From an uncultured Clostridium sp. (GTDB taxonomy: Bacteria; Bacillota; Clostridia; Lachnospirales; Lachnospiraceae), in NCBI RefSeq assembly GCF_900547735.1, contig NZ_URHZ01000006.1, positions 37,333 to 101,332 on the forward strand: a DNA stretch of 64,000 nucleotides, written 5' to 3'. This document shows, piece by piece, positions 50,036 through 59,900 of this stretch (position 1 is its first letter; each line of letters begins with the position of its first letter). The notes under the pieces are model-generated. The model made no database searches. It was not told the origin of the DNA and worked only from the letters and a program-made list of their open reading frames with translations. A program made the translations under genes and the position numbers.

Positions 50036-53000
50036 TGGGAAGAGGAATTACAAAGTACGTCCTTAAACATCCGGTTACTACGGTTATGGCGCTTCTCTGC
50101 CTCATCGTTTTCGGTATCTCATCCATTTTCTCGGCAAAGCTGGAACAGATGCCGGATATGGAGACGCCGATGTTGATTGTCAGGGCCAGTTATTCCGGCG
50201 CAGGTCCGGAAGATATCTGTGAGCTGGTGACGGAGCCGATCGAGGATGCCATCAGCACGCTGGAAGGCGTAAAGAGCATGAGTTCCTCATCAAACGACGG
50301 CAGCGCCATGGTAATGCTGGAATACGATTACGGAACCGATATGGATGAAGCTTACGACAATCTGAAAAAGCAGCTTGAGAATGCGGAGAGGAATCTTCCC
50401 GACGATGTGGACACCTCCATCATGGAGATGAGCATGAATGCGGGAACGACGATGATGCTCTCCATCAGTCATTCAGAACAGGATAATCTCTACGATTACG
50501 TCGATCAGAATGTTGTGCCGGAGTTTGAACGTATTTCTTCGGTAGCGGAAGTGAGCGCCATGGGCGGTTCCTCCGAATATGTAAAGATTGAGCTTCTTTC
50601 GGAAAAACTTACACAATATGGCCTGACCATGAACGACGTCACTTCGGCCATCAGCTCGGCAAACCTGGCCTATCCTTCCGGCGAGGCCGTGGCCGGAAAC
50701 CTGGAATTGTCGGTGACGACATCCCTGGAGACGGAAAAGGTGGATGAACTGAAAGATATTCCGATTGCCACCGCCACAGGCGATCTGGTTATGCTCTCCG
50801 ATGTGGCCAATATCTATGAGGCAAAAGAGGAGAGGGGAGGGGTTTCCCGCTATAACGGAGAGGAGACCATTTCCCTTTCCATTACAAAGCAGCAGAGCAA
50901 TACGGCTATGGAAGTTTCCAGTGCGGTAAAGAGCGCCATCGAGGCGCTTGAGGCAGCCGATGAGAACCTGCATATCAATGTGGCAAACGATACTTCGGAG
51001 AGCATTATGGATTCGCTGATGGATGTGGCGGAGACCATGGTGCTGGCCGTTATTATTTCCATGATTGTCATTTTCCTGTTTTTCGGTGATTATAAGGCAT
51101 CCCTGATTGTAGGAAGTTCCATCCCCACGTCGATTCTGATGTCGTTAATCGCAATCACGGCAGCCGGTTTCTCTCTGAACGTCATCACGATGAGCGCCCT
51201 GGTTCTCGGCGTCGGAATGATGGTGGATAACTCCATCGTTGTGCTGGAAAGCTGTTTCAGGGCGACGGCGGAGGGAGATGATAAGGGAATCCTCGGATAT
51301 GGTAAGGCGGCCCTGGAAGGAACGTCGATTGTCGGAAACTCCATTATCGGCTCCACCATCACAACCTGTGTTGTTTTTATCCCTCTGGCGGCAATCCAGG
51401 GAATGACGGGCCAGATGTTTAAACCACTGGGCTTCACCGTTGTATTCTGTATGCTGGCTTCTCTTTTGTCGGCCATGACGATTGTTCCGCTCTGTTATCT
51501 CTTCTATAAACCGATTGAGACGCAGAAGGCCCTGATGTCACGCCCGATAGACCGGTTCCAGCGGTTTTACCGCAGAGTGATGGAAAAACTGCTGAGACGG
51601 AAGGGAATTGTAATGCTGGCTTCCATCGCCATTATGGCCGCCACCATTTACATGGCGACCGGGATGGAGACGGAGCTTATGACCTCCGACGATACCGGAA
51701 CGGTCAGCGTCAGCATTGAGACGAGGCCGGGGCTTTTACAGGAGAAAGTAAGCGATGCCCTGGAACAGGCTGAGGCGGTCGTAGCGGCTGATGATAACGT
51801 AGATTCCTACATGCTGCGTTACAACGGGGACAGCGGCAGTATTACCGCCTACCTGAAGGATAAACGGAGCATGGACACGGAGGATGTTGCCGATCTGTGG
51901 CAGAAGGAGATGGATAACATTGAAAACTGCACCATCGACGTCTCGGCGTCCACGTCTATGAGCTTTATGGGAGGCCAGAGAGGCTATGAGGTACTCCTGC
52001 ACGGCACCCAGTACGATGAACTGAAGGAAGTCAGTGACAAGATAGTAAAGGAACTGACGGCGAGGGATGACATCATCAATGTTCATTCCAGTATTGAAAA
52101 TAATGCCCCTATCGTTACGCTCAAGGTAGACCCGGTAATGGCAAAAGCCCACGGCCTGACCGCTTCCTCCATTGGTTCCACGGTCAACCAGATGCTGAGC
52201 GGCGTCGAGGCCACGACACTGAAAGTGGACGGCGAGGAGATTTCCGTCCAGGTGGAATACCCGGAGGAGGAATACAGAACCGTGGATCAGGTGAAAGACA
52301 TTATACTCACCGATTCAAAAGGCGGAAAAGTAGCTCTGACCCAGGTTGCAGACGTCATTTTCAAAGACAGCCCGTCCTCCATTTCAAAGACCGATAAAGC
52401 ATATGAAATTACGATCAGCGGAGATTACACGGGTGGAAACACCAAAGCAGCCATCGACAGTGAAGTTATTTCACCAAATTTGACGGGAACCATTACGCTG
52501 GGAACCAACAGCAGGGACAGGATGATGCAGGAGGAGTTCAGTTCTCTCTACTCGGCCATTGCCATTGCCGTATTCCTGGTATTCGTCGTAATGTCGAGTC
52601 AGTTTGAGTCGGTAAAATTCTCCGTCATGGTTATGACAACAATTCCGTTCAGCCTGGTGGGTTCCTTCGGTTTCCTGAAAATAACCGGAGTCACCATCAG
52701 TATGACGACGCTGCTTGGTTTCCTGATCCTCATCGGAACCGTTGTAAATAACGGTATCCTGTACGTGGATACGGTGAACCAGTACCGGCAGGAGATGGAT
52801 TTACATACGGCCCTGATTGAGGCGGGGGCAACCCGAATCCGGCCGATTCTGATGACAAGTTTGACAACGATTCTTTCCATGATCCCGATGGCTATGGCAA
52901 TCGGAAGCAGCGGCTCCACGACCCAGGGTATTGCGATCGTAGATATCGGAGGACTGGCGGTCGGCGTCGTTGTGGCATTGTTCATGCTGCCTGTTTATTA

Positions 53001-53049
53001 CGGACTGCTGAGCAGGAAGCCGAAAGAAGAATATCAGGATATCGATTAG
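50035..53049 (+). CDS. RND-family efflux pump (AcrB/HAE1-like)
   Basis: The 1004-residue protein has the RND plan: membrane helix 1, a large external porter domain, helices 2-6 (about 330-490), a second porter domain and helices 8-12 (about 845-990). The proton-relay motif in helix 4 reads GMMVDNSIVVLE, keeping the first Asp of the AcrB pair but with Asn for the second. It exports drugs or lipophilic compounds using proton flow. It forms an operon with the adaptor and two TolC-like genes. In a single-membrane cell it would work without a true outer-membrane channel. Confidence 0.94.
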   Translation: MGRGITKYVLKHPVTTVMALLCLIVFGISSIFSAKLEQMPDMETPMLIVRASYSGAGPEDICELVTEPIEDAISTLEGVKSMSSSSNDGSAMVMLEYDYGTDMDEAYDNLKKQLENAERNLPDDVDTSIMEMSMNAGTTMMLSISHSEQDNLYDYVDQNVVPEFERISSVAEVSAMGGSSEYVKIELLSEKLTQYGLTMNDVTSAISSANLAYPSGEAVAGNLELSVTTSLETEKVDELKDIPIATATGDLVMLSDVANIYEAKEERGGVSRYNGEETISLSITKQQSNTAMEVSSAVKSAIEALEAADENLHINVANDTSESIMDSLMDVAETMVLAVIISMIVIFLFFGDYKASLIVGSSIPTSILMSLIAITAAGFSLNVITMSALVLGVGMMVDNSIVVLESCFRATAEGDDKGILGYGKAALEGTSIVGNSIIGSTITTCVVFIPLAAIQGMTGQMFKPLGFTVVFCMLASLLSAMTIVPLCYLFYKPIETQKALMSRPIDRFQRFYRRVMEKLLRRKGIVMLASIAIMAATIYMATGMETELMTSDDTGTVSVSIETRPGLLQEKVSDALEQAEAVVAADDNVDSYMLRYNGDSGSITAYLKDKRSMDTEDVADLWQKEMDNIENCTIDVSASTSMSFMGGQRGYEVLLHGTQYDELKEVSDKIVKELTARDDIINVHSSIENNAPIVTLKVDPVMAKAHGLTASSIGSTVNQMLSGVEATTLKVDGEEISVQVEYPEEEYRTVDQVKDIILTDSKGGKVALTQVADVIFKDSPSSISKTDKAYEITISGDYTGGNTKAAIDSEVISPNLTGTITLGTNSRDRMMQEEFSSLYSAIAIAVFLVFVVMSSQFESVKFSVMVMTTIPFSLVGSFGFLKITGVTISMTTLLGFLILIGTVVNNGILYVDTVNQYRQEMDLHTALIEAGATRIRPILMTSLTTILSMIPMAMAIGSSGSTTQGIAIVDIGGLAVGVVVALFMLPVYYGLLSRKPKEEYQDID

Positions 53050-53199
53050 AAGAGACGGTTTTTTTGCAGGATGATTTCGCGGGATAAAAGAGCCGCGGAG
53101 ACAGAAAAGGGATATCAGAAACAGAAGAAATTATTTACCCTGAAAGGATTTGCCGTAATCGGATAAAAGAGTTACAGGAAATCAGGAAGGAAGAGAGGA

Positions 53200-54375
53200 A
53201 TGAGGAAAAATAACAGAAAAAGGGCGCGGTTCTGCGCCCTGGCAGCCGGAACCGCCATATTTTCTTTCACGGTTCCCCAGGCAGCCCTGGCGGCCAGCCC
53301 GCCGTTTGCCTATACCGAGGAAAAATGGGCGTCCCTGAGGGATAATAAGCTGGAATTTGACGAGATAGGAGATCTGATTCACGAGTATAACAGCACCGTT
53401 TTGAGCAATCAGATTGCCTACGAGGACTATAAAGGAAAAGACAGTGACGAGGTGGCCCAGACTTACTATGATACAGCCGACGAGATATATGGAAGTATCG
53501 AGTACCCGGATTCGGATGACGTGAGTTACGGTTCCAGCCTGGCGGCGGCCCAGAGCAGTGAACTTCAGGCCGACCAGATGATGGAACGGGGAGATGAAAA
53601 TGTGTCGGACGGCGACGTGGTGAAGTGGGGATATGACAAGACGGAAAAATCCCTTGTCCAGTCCGCCCAGAACCTGATGATTACGTACTGGAACTCCGTC
53701 CTGTCCCTGGAAAACAGCAAAAACACCAGGGAGACGGCCGAAAAGGCGTGTCAGACGGCCGAACTTCAGGCCGCGGCAGGCACGGCAACCCAGACGGCCG
53801 TCCTGAACGCGAAAGATACGCTGCTTCAGGCGGAAGCAGCCATTACATCGGCTGAAAGCATGATAACGTCTACAAAAGAAAACCTGTGCCTGATGATGGG
53901 ATGGAAATACGGGGATGAGGTGGAAATCGGCGCCCTCCCGGACCCGGATCCGTCAAAGAGCGGCACGATTAATCTGGAAGAAGATCTGGTCAAAGCGGTG
54001 GAAAACAACTATGAACTTAAAATTCTGTCCAGGCAGGTTAAAAACGCCAAGGTGGGCGCTACACAGAGGCAGTACGAGGAGACGCTGAAAAGCAGCGAGG
54101 AGGCGGTGAAAGCCAATGTCAAATCGGCATGGCAGAGTCTTCTGCTGGCGGAGAACCAGTATGCCCAGACCCTGAAGAGCTTTGAGCTGGAAGAAAAAAC
54201 CATGCAGTCGGCCGAGCGCAGGAAGACGGCCGGAACCATGAGCCAGAACGCATACCAGAGCCAGCAGACCTCCTATACAAAGGCAAAGACGGAAAAGGAT
54301 ACGGCCGCGCTGTCTCTTTTAAAGGCCCAGTATGCCTATCAGTGGGCGGTGGACGGCCTGGCCTCCACAACGTAA
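53200..54375 (+). CDS. TolC-like coiled-coil secreted protein 1
   Basis: The 391-residue product has a signal peptide (about 1-31) and long amphipathic helices arranged in two similar halves, each with TolC/OEP features (for example NLMITYWNSVLSLENSKNT and later SAWQSLLLAENQYAQTLK). TolC proteins form outer-membrane channels in Gram-negative bacteria. In a likely single-membrane cell the role is unclear; it may form a periplasm-like extension through the wall or bind the pump. It lies 150 bp after the RND gene. The start follows GGAAGAGAGG. Confidence 0.82.
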   Translation: MRKNNRKRARFCALAAGTAIFSFTVPQAALAASPPFAYTEEKWASLRDNKLEFDEIGDLIHEYNSTVLSNQIAYEDYKGKDSDEVAQTYYDTADEIYGSIEYPDSDDVSYGSSLAAAQSSELQADQMMERGDENVSDGDVVKWGYDKTEKSLVQSAQNLMITYWNSVLSLENSKNTRETAEKACQTAELQAAAGTATQTAVLNAKDTLLQAEAAITSAESMITSTKENLCLMMGWKYGDEVEIGALPDPDPSKSGTINLEEDLVKAVENNYELKILSRQVKNAKVGATQRQYEETLKSSEEAVKANVKSAWQSLLLAENQYAQTLKSFELEEKTMQSAERRKTAGTMSQNAYQSQQTSYTKAKTEKDTAALSLLKAQYAYQWAVDGLASTT

Positions 54376-54462
54376 AGAATCTGCGGCGGATGCGCCAAAA
54401 GGAGAGTCATCCGCCGCGTAATGCGTCCGAGGCGTAATGCACAGCATAAAGGAGGAAGCAGA

Positions 54463-55683
54463 TTGAATAGAAGAATAGCGGGATGGGCGGCAGCAGCCGG
54501 AACGGCCATAAGCCTGCTGTACCAGCTTCCGGTGCAGGCCGCGTCCAGTCCCCTGATATCGGGCCTGGAGGAGGCGGGAGAAGCGGAGGGGCCGGCCCTT
54601 TCCGAGAATTGGGAAGAAGCGGAGGATTCCGGAGAAACGGCGGCAGTCAGCGACGAGGCCCTGAATGACAACCTAATCGAGTACATAGAACTGGAACAGC
54701 TCATCCGCACCGGAAACAGCAGCGCAGTCAACACACAGAAGAGCTATGAGAACAGCCTGGAAATCTATCAGGCAGCCTATGATTCCCTGATAAGCGCAAA
54801 ACGTGATATGATCAACAAGGCGGATGAACTGGAGGACGAAGGAGCAGCCGATGAGCTGATTGCGAACTATGATCAGAATGCAAAGATTCTCTCCTCTTCG
54901 GCCGGACAGATGAAGAGAAGTATCAATTCCCTGAACTCCGCCACCAGCCAGGCCTCTATCAACAGGACAATTAACAGTCTTGTCAAATCGGCCCAGACCC
55001 TGATGTATTCCTGTAAGCAGATGGAATATCAGGCCAGTGCAGCCGAAAAGAGGGTAGAAGCCCAGAATGCAGCATATGAACTGGCATCATCCAGGAGGCA
55101 GGCCGGATTGATGACGGAGACAGAACTTCTGGAGGCGGAAAAGAGCCTTTTAAACGCCCAGGCCTCATTACAGTCCACAAAAGACAGCGCAGATAAGCTG
55201 AAACGCCAGTTGGCCGTTATGATTGGGAAAAACGCAGATGAGATACAGATAGGCGAAATTCCGGCCGTCACGCAGGAAGAGCTTGCCGGGATGAATCTCC
55301 CGGAGGATAAACAAAAAGCGGTAATCGCCGACTCAAACGTAAAATCGGTCAAGAAGAGTACCGCAACCGGCGACACGGCCCGGAAACTGCGAAGACAGCA
55401 GCTTGCAGAGGCCGAGGGAACCGCCAGTCTGACCATGGATGAACTCTATCAGGCCGTGACAGAGGCAAAACAGCTTTATGAAGGTGCGGCGGCATCCTAT
55501 GCGGCCGCAGAAAAAGATTACGGCGCCTTACAGACAAAATATAGGGCGGGTATGATTAACAAAAGCACCTATCTGTCAGGAGAGGCAACATGGTATACGG
55601 CCATCGCCTCCTACAGAAGTGCGGAAATTACGTTTAAGCAGGCAGTGGAGTCTTATCAGTGGGCCATTAAAGGGATCAGTTGA
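54463..55683 (+). CDS. TolC-like coiled-coil secreted protein 2
   Basis: The 406-residue product has a signal peptide (about 1-27), an acidic stretch (Glu/Ala-rich, about 35-70) and long helices in two TolC-like halves (SLVKSAQTLMYSCKQMEYQ and later LYQAVTEAKQLYEGAAAS). The start is TTG at 54463: GGAGG lies 7 nt upstream and a signal peptide (MNRRIAGWAAAAGT) follows. An ATG 42 nt upstream has no such site. It lies 87 bp after TolC-like protein 1 and is related to it, so the pair probably arose by duplication and may form a mixed complex. Confidence 0.82.
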   Translation: MNRRIAGWAAAAGTAISLLYQLPVQAASSPLISGLEEAGEAEGPALSENWEEAEDSGETAAVSDEALNDNLIEYIELEQLIRTGNSSAVNTQKSYENSLEIYQAAYDSLISAKRDMINKADELEDEGAADELIANYDQNAKILSSSAGQMKRSINSLNSATSQASINRTINSLVKSAQTLMYSCKQMEYQASAAEKRVEAQNAAYELASSRRQAGLMTETELLEAEKSLLNAQASLQSTKDSADKLKRQLAVMIGKNADEIQIGEIPAVTQEELAGMNLPEDKQKAVIADSNVKSVKKSTATGDTARKLRRQQLAEAEGTASLTMDELYQAVTEAKQLYEGAAASYAAAEKDYGALQTKYRAGMINKSTYLSGEATWYTAIASYRSAEITFKQAVESYQWAIKGIS

Positions 55684-55765
55684 TAAGATAATTCATAGAT
55701 AAATCTAGTACTAAACATAACCCCAAATCCCAGCCGAAACACCTTAAGACAACATGCCAGGTATT

Positions 55766-56136
55766 CTCACGGCATCCGAAGAAACATAGTGGCTGCGACA
55801 ATACCCATCCCTTTTGAAGAAATAGAACAAATCAGCCACCGCAGGCCGGGGCGGAATGGCGAAAACCTTCGCGTCTTCAGTCCCGGCCATAACCTGCCTG
55901 GGGGGGAAGAAGGGAGAAAAAGATTCCGGAGGGAACCTGGGAGTTCATCGGCACTTGCCGAGGTTTTTCACGAGGTTAGTACCGTTATGTACTCCGAAGA
56001 GCGCAAGCGTTTCCCGCAGGAACTTTTTCTGCCCGGATTTTCCCCGCGACAACCTACAAACCGGGACTGAAGACTCATAATCCCCCTCTCACCATCCCGC
56101 CCCCCGGCCGTCCCGGCGGCGTTCTCATTTCTCAAA
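55766..56136 (+). ncRNA. Element L, copy 3: candidate large structured RNA
   Basis: It is nearly collinear with copy 2. It starts near CTCACGGCATCCGAAGAAAC and ends in GTTCTCATTTCTCAA. The outer stem is GGCCGGGGCGG with CCGCCCCCCGGCC (two-base bulge). The inner stems are CTTCAGTCCCGG with CCGGGACTGAAG, GGGGAA with TTCCCC and AGAAAAAG with CTTTTTCT. The stem GGCACT/AGTACC has one mismatch. It lies after the last efflux gene, in the same orientation as copy 2, so the two direct copies bracket the efflux locus. Confidence 0.82.
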
Positions 56137-56144
56137 CCACAACA

Positions 56145-56180
56145 TAAAAAAGAACCGGCGGATTACTCCGTCGGTTCTTT
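56145..56180 (-). terminator. Rho-independent terminator overlapping the 3' end of the secreted protein gene
   Basis: On the minus strand AAAGAACCGACGGAG pairs with CCGCCGGTTCTTT and runs into a T-tract. It includes the last codons of the gene. Confidence 0.78.
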
Positions 56181-56645
56181 CACGATCGCAACAAAACTTT
56201 TCTTCAAAACTTTCGTAGCTTCCTGACATGACTTATATTCTTTGGAAGTCGTATCTTCCAGATAATCTTTGTATTCCGGTTCCAGTATGTAGGTCTTGTT
56301 GTCATAAAAACCGAGGATGGAACATCCCTGCAGATCTTTATAATCGACGTCTTCATAGCAGATAATGGAGAAGAGCAGACCTGACCCGTCCTCCTCGTAT
56401 GCAGCTTTATCATAAATTTCATAGACGGATTCACCGGGAACTATGACACAGTTGCCGGACCATCCGCTTGGCATTTTAAAAGAAAAATCGTCTGTAATGA
56501 CCTTTGAACCCGTAAGTTCAATGGCAGCATCGGAATCAACGCTCTGACCGAAGCTTACAACCTGGGCAGTATGTTCAGCACCAAAAGCAGTGACGGAAAA
56601 TGTCAGCGCCATCAGCGCAGTACAGATTAAAGTTCTGAACCGCAT
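56163..56645 (-). CDS. Small secreted protein of unknown function
   Basis: The 160-residue product has a signal peptide (about 1-23, ending AFG/A) and a compact acidic domain with DDFSFKMPSGWSGN and SGLLFSIICYED, a pattern seen in small secreted proteins of gut Clostridia without a known role. Three Cys residues are in the mature part. The ATG at 56645 is chosen for GGAGGG 7 nt upstream, rather than an ATG 30 nt earlier. Its leader contains the tandem L-like hairpins at 56698-56842. Confidence 0.75.
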   Translation of the reverse strand: MRFRTLICTALMALTFSVTAFGAEHTAQVVSFGQSVDSDAAIELTGSKVITDDFSFKMPSGWSGNCVIVPGESVYEIYDKAAYEEDGSGLLFSIICYEDVDYKDLQGCSILGFYDNKTYILEPEYKDYLEDTTSKEYKSCQEATKVLKKSFVAIVKEPTE

Positions 56646-56697
56646 CCTTAAACCCTCCGTATTTGTCTCTGGCAAAAAAGAGACATATTTTTATATA

Positions 56698-56842
56698 GTA
56701 TACTATGAGTACCAGAATCGAAATACATCATCAAGTATTTATAGTACACCGTAAATGCTAAGCTCGGAAAAACCCCGCTAAGTATTTAGGTGTGACTCAT
56801 ACTGGATTCGAAAAAACTCATCAAGTACTCCTAGTATACCAT
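56698..56842 (-). repeat. Three tandem hairpin units related to the L-element hairpin
   Basis: Three units about 45 bp apart share the pattern (G)ATTCGAAAAAAC..TCATCAAGTA: at 56715 (GAATCGAAATACATCATCAA), 56762 (GCTCGGAAAAACCCCGCTAA, most changed) and 56805 (GATTCGAAAAAACTCATCAA). The last matches L copy 1 at 45930-45949 (GATTCGAAAAAACCTCATCA) almost exactly. On the minus strand each can fold as TACT-x-GAT...ATC-x-AGTA or similar. They lie upstream of the secreted protein gene. Confidence 0.6.
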
Positions 56843-56907
56843 GTTGGAAGAAAATTGTCAGCAAAAAATTGGAAGAAACTCAGTAAAAAATTTCCAGTTT
56901 AGGGAAA

Positions 56908-59900
56908 CTAGGAAACTTCTCCCGGTTTGCCGATGTTTTTCTGTGCTGTTGCCAGCATGAGTTTGATACGGTTTAACTGGTTGACCTCACTTGCGCCCGG
57001 GTCGTAATCGATGGCGATGATGTTGGCCTCAGGATGGCTGCGGCGCAGTTCCTTGATGACTCCCTTGCCTACGATATGGTTCGGCAGACAGCCAAACGGC
57101 TGGGTGCAGATAATATTTTTTGTTCCGCTCTTGATCAGCTCCAGCATCTCTCCCGTGAGGAACCAGCCCTCTCCGGTCTGGTTGCCGATGGAGACATAGT
57201 GGGCGGCCATGGAGGCCAGGTCGTCGATCTTGGCGGGAGGCATGAAGTGTACGCTCCGCTCCAGCGCCTTTCTGGACGTCCGGCGGAAATACTCAAGCAG
57301 TGAGATTCCCATATTGCAGAGATAAGCGCTGGAGCGTTTGCCGCCCAGGTTATCCGCCTTAAAGTTACTGTTGTAGAAACAATACAGCAGGAAGTCCATA
57401 AGATCCGGCATAACGGCTTCCGCACCCTCGGATTCCAGCAGATCCACCACATGGTTGTTGGCGAGAGGAGAGAACTTTACAAGGATCTCCCCAACAATGC
57501 CCACCTTCGGCTTTACGACGTTTCTGCGGGGAAGCTCATCAAAGTCTTTAATGATACCGCGGAGGTTTTTGTTAAACTCCATCATGTTCGGAGCGCGTTT
57601 GGAGAGAGACTTCTGGCAGATATCCCGCCATTTTTCATGGAGTGCGTTGGCCGAACCGGGCTTCGCTTCGTATGGCCTGGTGGCGTAGAGCACACGCATG
57701 AACAAATCTCCATATACAACCGCCTGCATTGCCTTTGTAATCAGGGGCAGTGTAATCTTGAATCCCGGATTGGTCTCCATGCCGTTGGCATTTAAGGAGA
57801 TAACGGGAATCTGCGGCATACCGGCACGCTCTAAGGCACGCCTGATAAAACCGATATAGTTGGATGCACGGCAGCCGCCGCCTGTCTGGCTCATAATCAC
57901 GGCCGTGCGGTTTAAATCATATTTGCCCGAGAGCAGGGCGTCCATAATCTGCCCCACTACGATCAGGGAAGGATAGCAGGCGTCGTTATTGACATACTTC
58001 AGTCCCGTGTCGACGGCCCTGCGGTCCGCATTCTGCAGAACCTCCAGCTTGTAGCCAAAGCTCCTGACCGCTTTCTCGATCAGTTCGAAGTGAATCGGGG
58101 ACATCTGCGGGCAGAGGATGGTATAATCCTTCTTCATCTCTTTGGTAAAGAAGACACGGCTGTATGCGCTTGATACGGCCGACTTGTGGTAATGCTTCAT
58201 CTCCCTGACACGGATTGCGGAGATCAGGGAACGCACGCGGATTCTGGCGGCTCCCAGGTTGTTGACCTCGTCGATTTTGAGCAGGGTGTAAATCTTGCCG
58301 GAACGCGTCAGGATATCATTCACCTGGTCGGTGGTGACGGCGTCCAGGCCGCAGCCGAATGAGTTGAGCTGGATTAAATCCAGGTTCGGCTGATTCTTGA
58401 CAAAGCACGCTGCTTCGTAGAGGCGGGAGTGGTACATCCACTGGTCGGTGACGATCAGTGGGCGGTCCACACGGCCCATATGGGAAACGGCATCCTCCGT
58501 CAGTACGGCAAAACCGTAGGAGGTGATAAGCTCCGGGATTCCGTGGTTGATTTCCGGATCCACATGGTAAGGACGGCCGGCCAGGACAATACCGTGATGG
58601 CCCGTTTCCTTCATCCACTTCAGAACTTCCTCGCCCTTTTTCTCCATGTCTTTTCTGGAGTCAATCAGTTCTTTCCAGCCCTTCTTAGCCGCATCGCGGA
58701 TTTCCTGTTCCGGAATGGAGAAATCTTCACGGAAGACTTCAATCAGGCGTTTGGTCAGAATCTCTTCATCGGTAAAAGCCATGAACGGATTGGAGAATTT
58801 CACCCTGTGCTCGGTCAGCTCCTCGACGTTATTCTTGATGTTCTCTGCATAGGAGGTGACCATCGGGCAGTTAAAGTGGTTGCCTGCATCGGGAGTCTCG
58901 TTGCGCTCGTAAGGGATGCAGGGGTAGAATATGTACTCAATTCCCTGTTTAATCAGCCACTGTATGTGACCGTGTACCAGCTTGGCGGGATAACATTCCG
59001 ACTCGCTTGGTATCGTCTCAATTCCCAGCTCGTAGATTTTTCTCGTGGACTGAGGGGAGAGGACGGTGCGGAATCCCAATGCTTTAAAGAAAACGGCCCA
59101 GAACGGGTAATTCTCGTACATGTTGAGGACTCTCGGGATTCCTACGGTGCCGCGGGGCGCCATATCGGCGGTCAGAGGCTCGAAGTCAAACATTCTGTGG
59201 TATTTATAGTCAAATAGGTTGGGGACGTCACGTTTGGCCCTTGTGCCGCCGAGGCCGCGTTCACAGCGGTTTCCGCTTACGTACTGGCGGCCGCCGTCGA
59301 AACGGTTGATGGTCAGGACGCAGTGATTGGTGCAGCCCTGGCATCTGGCCATCTTGGTCTCATAGGAAAGATTTAAAATCTTATCCATCGGGAGCATCGT
59401 GGTGGTCTTTGATTCATCGTAGCGTTCCCTGGCGATGAGAGCGGCTCCGAAGGCGCCCATGATTCCGGCGATATCGGGACGCACGGCCTCACAACCGGCG
59501 ATTTTCTCAAAGCTCCGGAGGACGGCGTCATTGTAAAACGTGCCTCCCTGTACGACAACGTGGTGTCCGAGATCCTCGGCGCTGGTGATTTTTATTACCT
59601 TGAACAGCGCATTCTTGATGACGGAGTAGGCGAGGCCTGCGGAAATATCGGAGACGGTTGCTCCCTCCTTCTGGGCCTGCTTTACGTTGGAGTTCATAAA
59701 AACGGTGCATCGCGTTCCGAGGTCGGTCGGGTTCTTTGCGAACAGAGCTTCTTTCGCAAAATCGATGACGCTGTAGTTTAAAGACTTCGCAAAGGTTTCG
59801 ATGAAGGAGCCGCAGCCGGAAGAGCAGGCCTCGTTGAGCTGTACGCTGTCCACGGTGCCGTCCTTGATCTTGATACACTTCATATCCTGTCCGCCGATGT

